Shown here one piece after another: positions 26,080 through 33,936 of a stretch of 64,000 nucleotides of DNA (position 1 is the first letter of the stretch; each line of letters begins with the position of its first letter). The translations under genes were made by a program, and so were the position numbers. The notes below the pieces were generated by a model. It did no database searches. It was not told where the DNA came from and saw only the letters and a list, made by a program, of their open reading frames with translations. Source of the DNA: JBHHUI01 sp965248775 (GTDB taxonomy: Bacteria > Chloroflexota > Anaerolineae > Anaerolineales > JBHHUI01); contig OZ252150.1 in the NCBI GenBank assembly GCA_965248775.1, positions 5,580,001 to 5,644,000 of the forward strand. The letters run 5' to 3'.

Positions 26080-26382
26080 GTAAGAATCTTACCCTGAGAA
26101 GCCGTTGCCAGTCCAGTTTTTCCATCATTTTCAACCCGATTCGAGGTGTGACTTTTCGATCAATTGGTCAAGCCTCACTTAGTTTCCTCTGCTTCCGCTG
26201 GAGCTGCCTGACGCGCAGCCGAAGCCACGCAGGCGAGCACTGTCAACACCCCTTGTTGAGATGCGTGTGCAAAGAGCGTCAAGGGGTGTTGACGAAGCGC
26301 AGCCGCAGTGGCACGCTGCGGAGCGCAGGGGGCTCCAGCGAGAAGCAGGCGTTCTGTTTCCCGTTGGTGAGCCGAGATAAAA
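26080..26382. other. non-coding spacer with a perfect 14-bp inverted repeat
   Basis: No supported gene. GTCAACACCCCTTG at 26242-26255 is perfectly inverted at 26280-26293 (24-nt loop), with GC-rich imperfect repeats (GCGCAGCCG and related) on both sides. It lies immediately left of the IS256 element and could be a remnant end of another mobile element or a transcript hairpin. Confidence 0.5.
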
Positions 26383-26446
26383 GGGTATGTGGATGAAAGT
26401 GTGTAAATGGCAAGTCTCTTGCAGCTAGAAATAGCAAGGAGACAAC

Positions 26447-27706
26447 ATGCCAACACAAAAAGCACGTACACAGGAAATCCTATCGAAACATGGGCCGGCA
26501 GTCGAACAACTACAGGCCGAACTGCTGAGCGCCGAAAGTGTCGATGACTTTTTCGGCAAAGATGGTATCTTCGCTAGGCTGTTCGGGCAGACACTAGAGA
26601 AGCTGATGGAAGCCGAGTTGAGCGAGCACTTAGGCTACGAGCGCTATCAAGCGCAAGGGCACAACTCAGGCAACAGCCGCAACGGGAGCCGCAAGCGTAA
26701 GCTAAAGACTTCGGGCGGCGAGACGGTGGTGAACGTACCGCGCGACCGCAACGCTACTTTCCAGCCCGAGATCCTGGAGCGCAATCGCACGCTGAGCAAC
26801 GAGCTGGAAGAAAAGATCGTGTACCTGTATGCCAAGGGCACCTCCACGCGCGATATCGAAGCCACCATGCGTGACCTGTATGGGGTCCATGTTTCCGAAA
26901 GCCTGGTCAGCAAGGTCACCGATAAGATCTGGCCGGAAGTCGAAGCCTGGCAGAACCGACCGCTGGCCGCAGTCTATCCACTCTTGTATCTGGATGCCCT
27001 ATTCATCAAGCTGCGGCGTGACAATCAGGTTGCCAGCGTCCCGGTCTATGTGGTGCTGGGGGTGGACATGGACGGCCACAAGGACGTGCTCGGGCACTGG
27101 GTCGGGAATTCCACGGGCGAAAGCGCCAATTTCTGGCTTTCGGTACTCTCTGACTTGCAAACGCGCGGCGTGCAGGATATCCTCATCGCCGCAGTGGATG
27201 GTCTCAACGGCTTTTCAGAATCCATTGAGGCGCTTTTCCCGCAAACCATCGTCCAGCGTTGTATTGTGCATCAAATCCGGCATAGCCTGAAATATGTCAC
27301 CTGGACCGACCGCAAAGACTTCACCCGCGACCTGCGTAAAGTCTACCAAGCCAGCACGCTCGAACGCGCTGCCGCTGCCCTGGACGAGCTCGAGCAGAAC
27401 TGGAGCGAGAGCTATGCTATGGCCGTCAAGTCCTGGCGGGCCAACTGGGCCGAGCTAAGTGCTTTCTTCGATTTCCCGCGCGAGATCCGGCGCTTGATGT
27501 ACACCACCAATGCCATCGAAGCTTACAATCGCCAACTGCGCAAAGTCACCAAGACCAAGGGCGCTTTGCCCTCCGAAAAGGCGGTCCGTAAATTGCTTTT
27601 CCTGGTCAGTCAAAATGCCAGTGCCAAATGGACCACGCCCATGCGCGATTGGGCCAAAATCCTGAACCAGCTTGCTATCCGCTTTGAGGGGAGGTTTGAA
27701 TTCTAA
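26447..27706 (+). CDS. IS256 family (mutator-type) transposase
   Basis: The 419-residue DDE transposase has LGYERYQAQGHNSGNSRNG, VNVPRDRNATFQPEIL, the first catalytic Asp in YLDALFIKLR, the second in VDGLNGFSESI with the following C-x2-H motif RCIVHQIRHSLKY, and the Glu in MYTTNAIEAYNRQLRK. The length matches intact IS256 members, and AAGGAGACAAC precedes the start. All catalytic residues are present, so it may be active. Confidence 0.96.
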   Translation: MPTQKARTQEILSKHGPAVEQLQAELLSAESVDDFFGKDGIFARLFGQTLEKLMEAELSEHLGYERYQAQGHNSGNSRNGSRKRKLKTSGGETVVNVPRDRNATFQPEILERNRTLSNELEEKIVYLYAKGTSTRDIEATMRDLYGVHVSESLVSKVTDKIWPEVEAWQNRPLAAVYPLLYLDALFIKLRRDNQVASVPVYVVLGVDMDGHKDVLGHWVGNSTGESANFWLSVLSDLQTRGVQDILIAAVDGLNGFSESIEALFPQTIVQRCIVHQIRHSLKYVTWTDRKDFTRDLRKVYQASTLERAAAALDELEQNWSESYAMAVKSWRANWAELSAFFDFPREIRRLMYTTNAIEAYNRQLRKVTKTKGALPSEKAVRKLLFLVSQNASAKWTTPMRDWAKILNQLAIRFEGRFEF

Positions 27707-27713
27707 ATGCCAA

Positions 27714-27845
27714 CAAACAGGCGTTGTCCCAGCCTAATCGCTGGTTTGTGGCTGTCAAGGGCGCTACTCCAATTCAGCTCGATTTGCTCTGAACCCCTTG
27801 ACAGCCCCTGCGCTCAGCGATTGCTGGACAACCAGCGCCTGTTTG
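27714..27845. repeat. long imperfect hairpin in the IS256 3' region
   Basis: The arm at 27714-27761 (starting CAAACAGGCG and ending GGCTGTCAAGGG) is complementary to 27790-27845 (starting CCCTTGACAGCC and ending CGCCTGTTTG), with a few bulges. It sits between the transposase stop and the right terminal repeat, so it likely folds in the transcript or blocks read-through. Confidence 0.7.
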
Positions 27846-27934
27846 TTTCAAAGTGTGTTTATTCGCATCCTGCCAGAAACGCCGTTTACACACTCTTTTA
27901 AACACTACCAGATAAAGCAGGCTGGTAGTCGACA

Positions 27935-28333
27935 CATTCATCCCGACCCAGTGCCTTCGTCCCGACCCAGTGCCTTCGTCCCGACCCAGTGCCTTCGTCC
28001 CGACCCAGTGCCTTCGTCCCGACCCAGTGCCTTCGTCCCGACCCAGTGCCTTCGTCCCGACCCAGTGCCTTCGTCCCGACCCAGTGCCTTCGTCCCGACC
28101 CAGTGCCTTCGTCCCGACCCAGTGCCTTCGTCCCGACCCAGTGCCTTCGTCCCGACCCAGTGCCTTCGTCCCGACCCAGTGCCTTCGTCCCGACCCAGTG
28201 CCTTCGTCCCGACCCAGTGCCTTCGTCCCGACCCAGTGCCTTCGTCCCGACCCAGTGCCTTCGTCCCGACCCAGTGCCTTCGTCCCGACCCAGTGCCTTC
28301 GTCCCGACCCAGTGCCTTCGTCCTGACCCAGTA
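27935..28333. repeat. 19-bp minisatellite, 21 tandem units
   Basis: The unit CCTTCGTCCCGACCCAGTG is repeated head to tail for 399 bp, exactly 21 x 19. Only the first (CATTCATCCC...) and last (CCTTCGTCCTGACCCAGTA) units differ. As 19 is not divisible by 3 and the unit has no stop in any frame, long spurious frames run through on both strands. On minus it extends the C-terminus of the broken integrase-type transposase. ACCCAGT and ACTGGGT at its right edge (28326-28349) form a small inverted repeat. Confidence 0.97.
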
Positions 28334-28389
28334 CGTTCAGGACTGGGTGCTGCTGCGGCGACATGATCCGCGAACTCCTCGTTCGCCTC

Positions 28390-28527
28390 GAGTTCATGTT
28401 CCGCTTGCTTGAGGCGCCAGTCATGTACTCGGCGCTGGAGCGTGCGTAACTGACCGTCACTGAATTTGCCGGGCTGGCCTTGTTGCAACCACTGGAAGAG
28501 CATCTTGGCAGTGAGGTAAGGCGTTTG
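28390..28527 (-). pseudogene. 3' fragment of integrase-type transposase, separated by IS1
   Basis: Minus-strand translation gives YLTAKMLFQWLQQGQPGKF followed by SDGQLRTLQRRVHDWR, which continues directly from DPFEDVWDEVEQQLEQTP on the other side of the IS1 element when one 8-bp duplicate is removed. The C-terminus then runs on into the 19-bp minisatellite. Family members typically end soon after a similar LQRRV-xx-WR segment. Confidence 0.8.
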
Positions 28528-29346
28528 GGTAGTGGTTACATGGTAACTGATGGGGACCACGCTGTATTGTAGTAATGGAGATACAACTTGAGTACAGCTT
28601 CATGGTAAACGTCGGACTTGGAGAAAGAAAGAGTTTTGCGCACGAAGCGAGCCAGTCTCTGGCGCAAGGTGTTGTTCCAGCGTTCCACGTGAGATGTCTG
28701 GCCGCTTTCTTTGCCGACACTTTGGTGAGTGTCGTTTGGTAAAACCTTCTGGTAAGCGTGCCAGAAGTCGCTGAAGGAGCAACACGCTTTGTAGGATGCT
28801 GGGATGGATTTCCATAACGCGCGACAACTTTTTTCACTGCGGTCGCCAATAAAATAGGCCACCACTTGGCGCGTGCGCCGACACAGCGCGACCCATATCC
28901 AACGTTTATCGTTTTTTGTGCGTACAAATGACCATAATTCATCCAATTCCAGCACATCATCCGTTTTTACGGTTTCTAAAGTGTCAGCCAGGTTCGGCAT
29001 AGCGCCGGCCTTCTCCAGAATCCAGCGTGCTAATGTCTGCCGCGCGATGCCAAAGATGCGCTCAATGCCGCGCATACTGGCTCGCTCTCGATAGGTGCGT
29101 AGGACAAATTCTCTGATGAACTCAGGATAAGAACGGCTTTGCGGTTCCAACATTCCATAAGCGGCGCAATCGAGACAATGAAACTTCTGACCGCCTTTAT
29201 AGTCTGTACCATTCTTGACAATGTTGAGGCTCCTGCACTTTGAACACTCATGCGTGATGACACTCTGGATCATTTTGGCGCTCCTCTGTTTGGCAGGCCA
29301 ACAACTTACTTTTTCCAGACTCATCAGTCAACATGTAACCACTACC
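28528..29346 (-). mobile_element. IS1-family element with 8-bp target duplication
   Basis: The 819-bp element has ends starting GGTAGTGGTTACATG (left) with an almost identical inverted copy at the right, both continuing into ACTGATG. GGCGTTTG flanks it directly at 28520-28527 and 29347-29354, a perfect 8-bp duplication as expected for IS1. It disrupts the 3' part of an integrase-type transposase gene. Confidence 0.96.
28536..29273 (-). CDS. IS1-family transposase, single fused frame
   Basis: The 245-residue product from the ATG at 29273 is preceded by AGAGGAGCG. An InsA-like zinc ribbon (CSKCRSLNIVKNG, FHCLDCAAYG) and helix-turn-helix (MRGIERIFGIARQTLARWIL) are followed by the InsB-like DDE part: LELDELWSFVRTKNDKRWIW, YFIGDRSEKSCRALW, DFWHAYQKVLP and HVERWNNTLRQRLARFVRKT. 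Unlike E. coli IS1, both parts are in one frame and need no frameshift. It may be active. Confidence 0.93.
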   Translation of the reverse strand: MIQSVITHECSKCRSLNIVKNGTDYKGGQKFHCLDCAAYGMLEPQSRSYPEFIREFVLRTYRERASMRGIERIFGIARQTLARWILEKAGAMPNLADTLETVKTDDVLELDELWSFVRTKNDKRWIWVALCRRTRQVVAYFIGDRSEKSCRALWKSIPASYKACCSFSDFWHAYQKVLPNDTHQSVGKESGQTSHVERWNNTLRQRLARFVRKTLSFSKSDVYHEAVLKLYLHYYNTAWSPSVTM

Positions 29347-29367
29347 GGCGTTTGCTCCAATTGCTGC

Positions 29368-30720
29368 TCAACTTCGTCCCAGACGTCTTCGAATGGATCT
29401 TTTCGGGTACGCCACCAGCGCTTCACCTGGCCATAGCGCCCTTTGCGTTTCGTGCGCCGGTACATGCGCGCAGCACGCTCGAGGCGTCGGGCGGTACCGT
29501 TGTCGTTGGGCGGTGGAGCTGTTGGGTGACGCGGTAGCGGACAGCGCGAGCGGGTTGACGTAGGCGTGCTGCCAGAATAGGTCCTGTAAAGATTCGATCT
29601 GCTGTAGCAGGTTCAAAGGGTCCAACTGGCGGTACTGTTCTCCAAGTGCGCGCCTGGTTTCATCCGAGATACTCTCAGTGGCCGTGACACGCTGATAGGG
29701 CGTCCGCGCCAAATCGTATTTGCGCATGATGCGGTTGCCGACGCGTTTTTTCTCCACCAGCTTGACAGAAGGCTGGAAAAAGTTCACGTAAAGCCGGAGT
29801 TGCGTGTACAAAGCACCCAAAACGCGGCAGGCTTCTATGCCAACGAAACGGTCGTAGCCGACGAACTTGCGCACAATGGAGCCGTTCTTCTGTTCGACAT
29901 GGCACTGGTCGTTCTCCCGGTAAGGGCGTGAACGAGTGAAGGTGATGCCTTCGTCCTGGCAGTAGTGAAAGAGCAGATAATTCAAGAACTCGCCGCCGTT
30001 GTCGGTGTCCAACCCCAACAGGTCGAAGGGCAGCTGTGTACGGATGCGCCGGATTGCGCGGAGCACGGTGTCCTGGCTGCGGTACAGCAGCGCGGCGAAC
30101 TCCGTCCACCCGGTAGAAACATCCGTCATCACCAGCGTGTGCACAAACTGCCCATCGATGCGATCGCCACAGTGGGCGACCAGGTCGGCTTCGATAAAGC
30201 CCGGCCCATCTTCGTTCCACTCTGCAAATGTGCGCACGGGCACATGATGCTTGAGCAGGCTACCCGGCCTGGTGGTGCTGCGGCCGTAGGGCAGTTGACC
30301 GCGCCGCACGTCTGCCAGGAGGCGGTCAACCGTCGCCGTGCTGATCGCAAGCAGGCGTTCACGCACATCGTCCGAGAGCGAGAGGTGACCGTGCCGCTCC
30401 AGGGCGGCCACGAACTCCGGCAGAAACGGCACTAGCCGTTTGGAGCAGATACGGTTGGCAGCTTCCCAGACCTCCACCAACGCCGCCTGCACCTCGGGCG
30501 TGTAGATTCGGGGCGACGGTTTCCGCGGCCGTCTCGCAGGTTGCGCTGCCTGGGCGTCATGATACTTGAGCAACGTGAGGGCGTATTTGCGGTGATAGCC
30601 GGTGGCAGCGGTTAATTCGTTGAGGATGGTTTGCTTCTCTTTCTTGGACGCCTGCTGGTAACGCGGCGCGGTGCTGGCCAGAAGTTCACGGCGTGATTGC
30701 AGACTCATGGGATGCCTCAT
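29368..30720 (-). pseudogene. integrase-type (rve) transposase, frameshifted and IS1-interrupted
   Basis: The 450-codon frame has an N-terminal helix-turn-helix (ILNELTAATGYHRKYALTLL) and an integrase core with the DDE triad visible: FIEADLVAHCGD, LGLDTDNGGEFLNYL and CHVEQKNGSIVRKFVG. Near 29500 the frame changes: the continuation (ARMYRRTKRKGRYGQVKRWW, then DPFEDVWDEV) lies in another frame, so a 1-nt indel separates it from the C-terminal segment. The IS1 insertion at 29346 then splits the rest. Probably non-functional, unless the indel is a sequencing error. Confidence 0.85.
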
Positions 30721-30764
30721 CGATCTCCTCCGAACGTCCGAACAACGGGAACATTCGGTAAGGA

Positions 30765-32228
30765 TTAGCGTGAGTCAACGATCTTGTCAAAGTAAGGTTT
30801 TCGATGATGCAATGCGTCTTGATCGACAATTAAGACTCTTTGGAGTTCGCTGATCTGTGAGCCTTTCGAACTGGTTGTGTGATCGATGAGGGTCGTGGTT
30901 GTTCGGACTTCGTCAATATCATCACCCGCAATAGGAGCAAAGCCTGCCCAGGCTAAGTTATCTAGCGCCAGTGCGAGCACTTCCGGATCGGCACTGCCGT
31001 TGCGTACCAGCACTTGCGCCGGTTCGGCATATAACCGATTCGTACGGGCGGGAGCAAATGCTTCGGCGAGTAGCGTCTGGATCAGTTCGGGATCAGGTAG
31101 CAGCACTGCGGCTCCCGCCGGAGTGCGCCAGGCGTGCACATACTCAGCCGTTAAAAAACGACTGCGGATATGACTGCTTTCCAGACTGGCTGCAAGTGGA
31201 ACGAAAGAAAGTGCCTGCCCGCTCCCGATGTCCGTATCCACAAAGTCTTGGAATACAGAGTAGAGTTCGAAGGCGCTCGTTAGGGCATCTGCGCTGAGTG
31301 CTTTGTCAAATATCGCGCGCAACACCTGCTGTTGACGGCGCGAGCGGTCGAAATCATTCGTCGAGCGCCGCGTTCGCGCATACCAGAGCGCTAGGTCGCC
31401 ATCCATGGAATACAAACCGGGCTCGAGCAGGAATTGTTCCCAATTGTCCGGGTTCTGAACATCCAATTCCGGGCTGATCAAGCGCCAGTCCTGCAGTGCG
31501 CAACTTACGGGCACATCCACAGCAGCAAGGGCATCCACTGCGGATTTAAAGCCCTCAAAGTCGATGCGAATCCAATTGTGAATGGGAATGCCAAGGTTGT
31601 ACTGAATGGTCTGCTTTAGTAAATCCACACCAGATTCGCCGTATCCAATTGCGTCCCCGCGGGCAGCAGCTGTATTGATGCGGTTCATCGTCCAACCCGG
31701 AATCCAGACGAAGAGATCGCGCGGGATGCTGACGAGCGTAACGGTATTGGTGGTGGCATCCACCGATGCGACGATGATCACATCGGTGCGATACGTGTCG
31801 GCGTCCCGCCTGGTGTCACGCCCAAGTAACAAAATGTTGGTCACATCCGCGTTGAAATCAACGAGCGGTGCCGCCTCAGGGATCGCTGTCGAGGGCGTGC
31901 CAACGGCACCGGCTGCATCCAAAGTAGGTACATCGTGCAGGACGGGTGTGCTGCTGATGGTTGCAGTTGTAGTCGGAGAGGCTGTGCCGGTGCGGGTTGA
32001 AGCAGGCGTTTCCGTATCAGTTGGGCTGAGCGTTTCTGTTGTAGTTGGTTCCGTTGGAGGCTTGATGGAGGTGGGGAGTGGGGTGTTGTTTTGTGTCAGT
32101 GATATTGGTTGTGCTGTGGGCGCACATGCAGCACCAAACAGTAGGCTCAATAACAAGAGTGGGAAATAATAGAAGAAGGGTCGACGATTTACTTTTCCAA
32201 TCACCGGCAGATGAGCACGGGCACCCAT
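30765..32228 (-). CDS. LytR-CpsA-Psr family lipoprotein-like protein, C-terminus probably trimmed
   Basis: The 487-residue protein has a hydrophobic signal with a lipobox-like GAACAP, then a Thr/Pro-rich spacer (35-110), the LCP domain (about 130-345; NILLLGRDTRRDADTYRTDV, VSIPRDLFVWIPG, WIRIDFEGFKSAVDALAAV, ALWYARTRRSTNDFDRSRRQ) and a LytR_C-like domain (about 395-475; VLVRNGSADPEVLALALDNL). The usual end of that domain is absent; the frame stops just where the transposon begins, so the last 20 or so residues may have been lost. A GTG at 32204 overlapping the upstream stop by 4 nt is an alternative start. Confidence 0.85.
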   Translation of the reverse strand: MGARAHLPVIGKVNRRPFFYYFPLLLLSLLFGAACAPTAQPISLTQNNTPLPTSIKPPTEPTTTETLSPTDTETPASTRTGTASPTTTATISSTPVLHDVPTLDAAGAVGTPSTAIPEAAPLVDFNADVTNILLLGRDTRRDADTYRTDVIIVASVDATTNTVTLVSIPRDLFVWIPGWTMNRINTAAARGDAIGYGESGVDLLKQTIQYNLGIPIHNWIRIDFEGFKSAVDALAAVDVPVSCALQDWRLISPELDVQNPDNWEQFLLEPGLYSMDGDLALWYARTRRSTNDFDRSRRQQQVLRAIFDKALSADALTSAFELYSVFQDFVDTDIGSGQALSFVPLAASLESSHIRSRFLTAEYVHAWRTPAGAAVLLPDPELIQTLLAEAFAPARTNRLYAEPAQVLVRNGSADPEVLALALDNLAWAGFAPIAGDDIDEVRTTTTLIDHTTSSKGSQISELQRVLIVDQDALHHRKPYFDKIVDSR

Positions 32229-33926
32229 GATTCTCGCAGGACGCGATCCACCGAACTTCCCAGTACGACTTCGAGAATCGGCCTTTGCCCATAGCCACCC
32301 ATCACAACCAGGTCGCAGTGGCGATCCAGGCTGGTCTCCATGATCGCCTCGGCTACGTCACCTTGGCGCATTTCAAAATGCGCCTCCACATTCCCTTCGC
32401 CCCGCTTGCTTTTCACCGTCGCGAACAATTAGAACTGTCAGTGGGCGCTGCCAGCAACCTGCCATGTAGGCTGCGATGTAGAGGGCTTCGTCGGCTTTTG
32501 GACTGCCGTCATATGCAAGCAGCGGGCGCGCCAGCTCGGTGGCAGCCCAGGGAACGATTAAGATCGGACGGCTGGAAGATCGGATAAGCGAAATAAGACC
32601 ATTGCCCAGTCGTGCAAGCGGACCTGAATCTGGTGGATGTTCCATATGGAGGACGACCAGGTCTGTCCAGTGCACACGATCACAGATGACAGTCCCCACA
32701 GGCCCCGTTCCGATAGCAATTTCGCCGGGCAGGCCGGTTTCAGCACGCCATTGTTCGAATTCGGACTCTACCTGCATCGCCACCGGATTTTGTTTGTCTT
32801 TTTCTCCAGCGACCACATGCACTGCTCGAATATGAGCGCCGTCCAACTCCGCCAGCGTTTGCGCTTGAGTGAGGGCATTCCAACTATCAGGGGTGCCCGG
32901 TAAGGGCACCAGGATTTCGCGGAAGAGGCGGTCTTCATTTGTCACTGAATTCCGTGTCTGGCGCCATGTGCCTGGTAGAGGACTGGACTCGAAACGTTTG
33001 CGAATCTGGCGTTTTATCCTACGTGAGAGACGGGCGAGGGCCGGGCCGGACTGTCGACTCTGCAGAAGTGTAATATCGGCAGCGGCTTCCTGGACCTGGA
33101 TATCCCAACCAAGTGCATTTTGCAGCGCATCGCGGTGTTGCATGAGCCAAACATAGAGGTCTGTTTCAGTCCGTCCAGGGAAGTCCTTCAGGACACCACG
33201 CTCACGGATGCGGTTGACCACCGGAAGATAAATTGTGTCATACCACTCTGCCGTCGCGGTGCGAATATCTGATTCGTCGCCATTTTCTGCACCACCGCCG
33301 CTTTGACGCTGTTGTTCGATGTGTTCTTCAATGACACGATACTGTCCAGCGACGGTCACGTGCAGGTCGTGGCCGGGGCGAATATCATCGAGTCCAAAGC
33401 GTTTCATAAAGGCAACTCGGCGGGCCTTGATAATTGCCTCGTCCGGTTTATCGCTCTGCGATATTTCGACTTCACTATGCACCTCGGTAACATAGGCCGC
33501 AATAGTTTTCCAGCCAATTTTACGCGCGACGGATACCCGATGGTTGCCATCGAGGACGAAGTAGACTTTGCCTACACGATAAAGATCAATGGGAGGCACC
33601 CCGCCCAATTCCAGCATTGCGACCTTGACCTGCGCCCAGCGGTCTTCATCCGACTCCTTGCGCGGTAGAAAATCACGCGTGAAATCACTGTAGCGCCCGA
33701 CACTGCCAACAATCGCATCGAGGGGAATTTCTTCTTGGTGGCGTTCATGATTTTCGGTTGGCATTAGGCTTGCATCAAGATTTTCGTAGTCGATCAGATC
33801 ATCTGAATGACCCGTCACTCGGGCCAGCAAATCGTGTACGACAGCTCGTCGCCGCGCCCGACGAAAGTCATTCAGCGCTGCGTTGTATCTCAGTGTGATG
33901 CGGTCTGGAGGTTGCAGGGAAGTCAT
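32201..33926 (-). pseudogene. ParB-like domain-universal stress protein fusion, frameshifted copy
   Basis: It parallels the 33937-35670 gene throughout. Residues 1-160 carry a ParB/sulfiredoxin-like fold (IPLDAIVGSVGRYSDFTRDF, YFVLDGNHRVSVARKIGW). The middle is helical, followed by two universal-stress-protein halves (FREILVPLPGTPDSW; RPLLAYDGSPKADEALYIAA). The frame that starts at 33926 stops at 32373; the missing end (AEAIMETSLDRHCDLVVMGG, EVVLGSSVDRVLRESWVPV) is in the +1-shifted frame ending at 32201. A 1-nt indel near 32405-32435 is needed to join them. This is either real decay or a sequencing error. Confidence 0.82.
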
Positions 33927-33936
33927 AACTCGAATC

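Larger units (their letters stand above)
26383..27909 (+). mobile_element. IS256-family insertion sequence
   Basis: The 1.5-kb element encloses a complete IS256 transposase. Imperfect terminal inverted repeats share GTGTGTAAA followed by GGC (26399-26411 and the complement of 27881-27893). Outside the proposed ends lie AGATAAAA (26375-26382) and AGATAAAG (27910-27917), a 7/8 match that fits the 8-9 bp target duplication of this family. The exact outer base could shift by one or two. Confidence 0.8.
27918..30775 (-). mobile_element. integrase-type (rve/DDE) transposable element interrupted by IS1, approximate ends
   Basis: It contains a 1.35-kb transposase reading frame (30720 down to 29368), an IS1-like insertion, and a further 3' coding piece (28527 to about 28390). 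The right end is probably near 30740-30775, where GTTCGGACGTTCGGAGGAG-type sequence (read on minus) precedes the start. The left end is hidden by the minisatellite. The ends are estimates. Insertion probably trimmed the last codons of the neighbouring LCP gene. Confidence 0.55.

Noticed and set aside
26175..26471. 98-codon minus frame left of IS256
   Set aside because: Crosses the IS end and lies in a GC-rich inverted-repeat zone; no recognisable domain.
27935..28333. CRISPR array
   Set aside because: The repeat is tandem without spacers and no cas genes are present.
27774..28460. Long minus and plus frames over 27774-28460 with 19-residue repeats
   Set aside because: They arise because the 19-bp unit has no stop in any frame; repeat content is the same in all of them, so they are not evidence of a protein.
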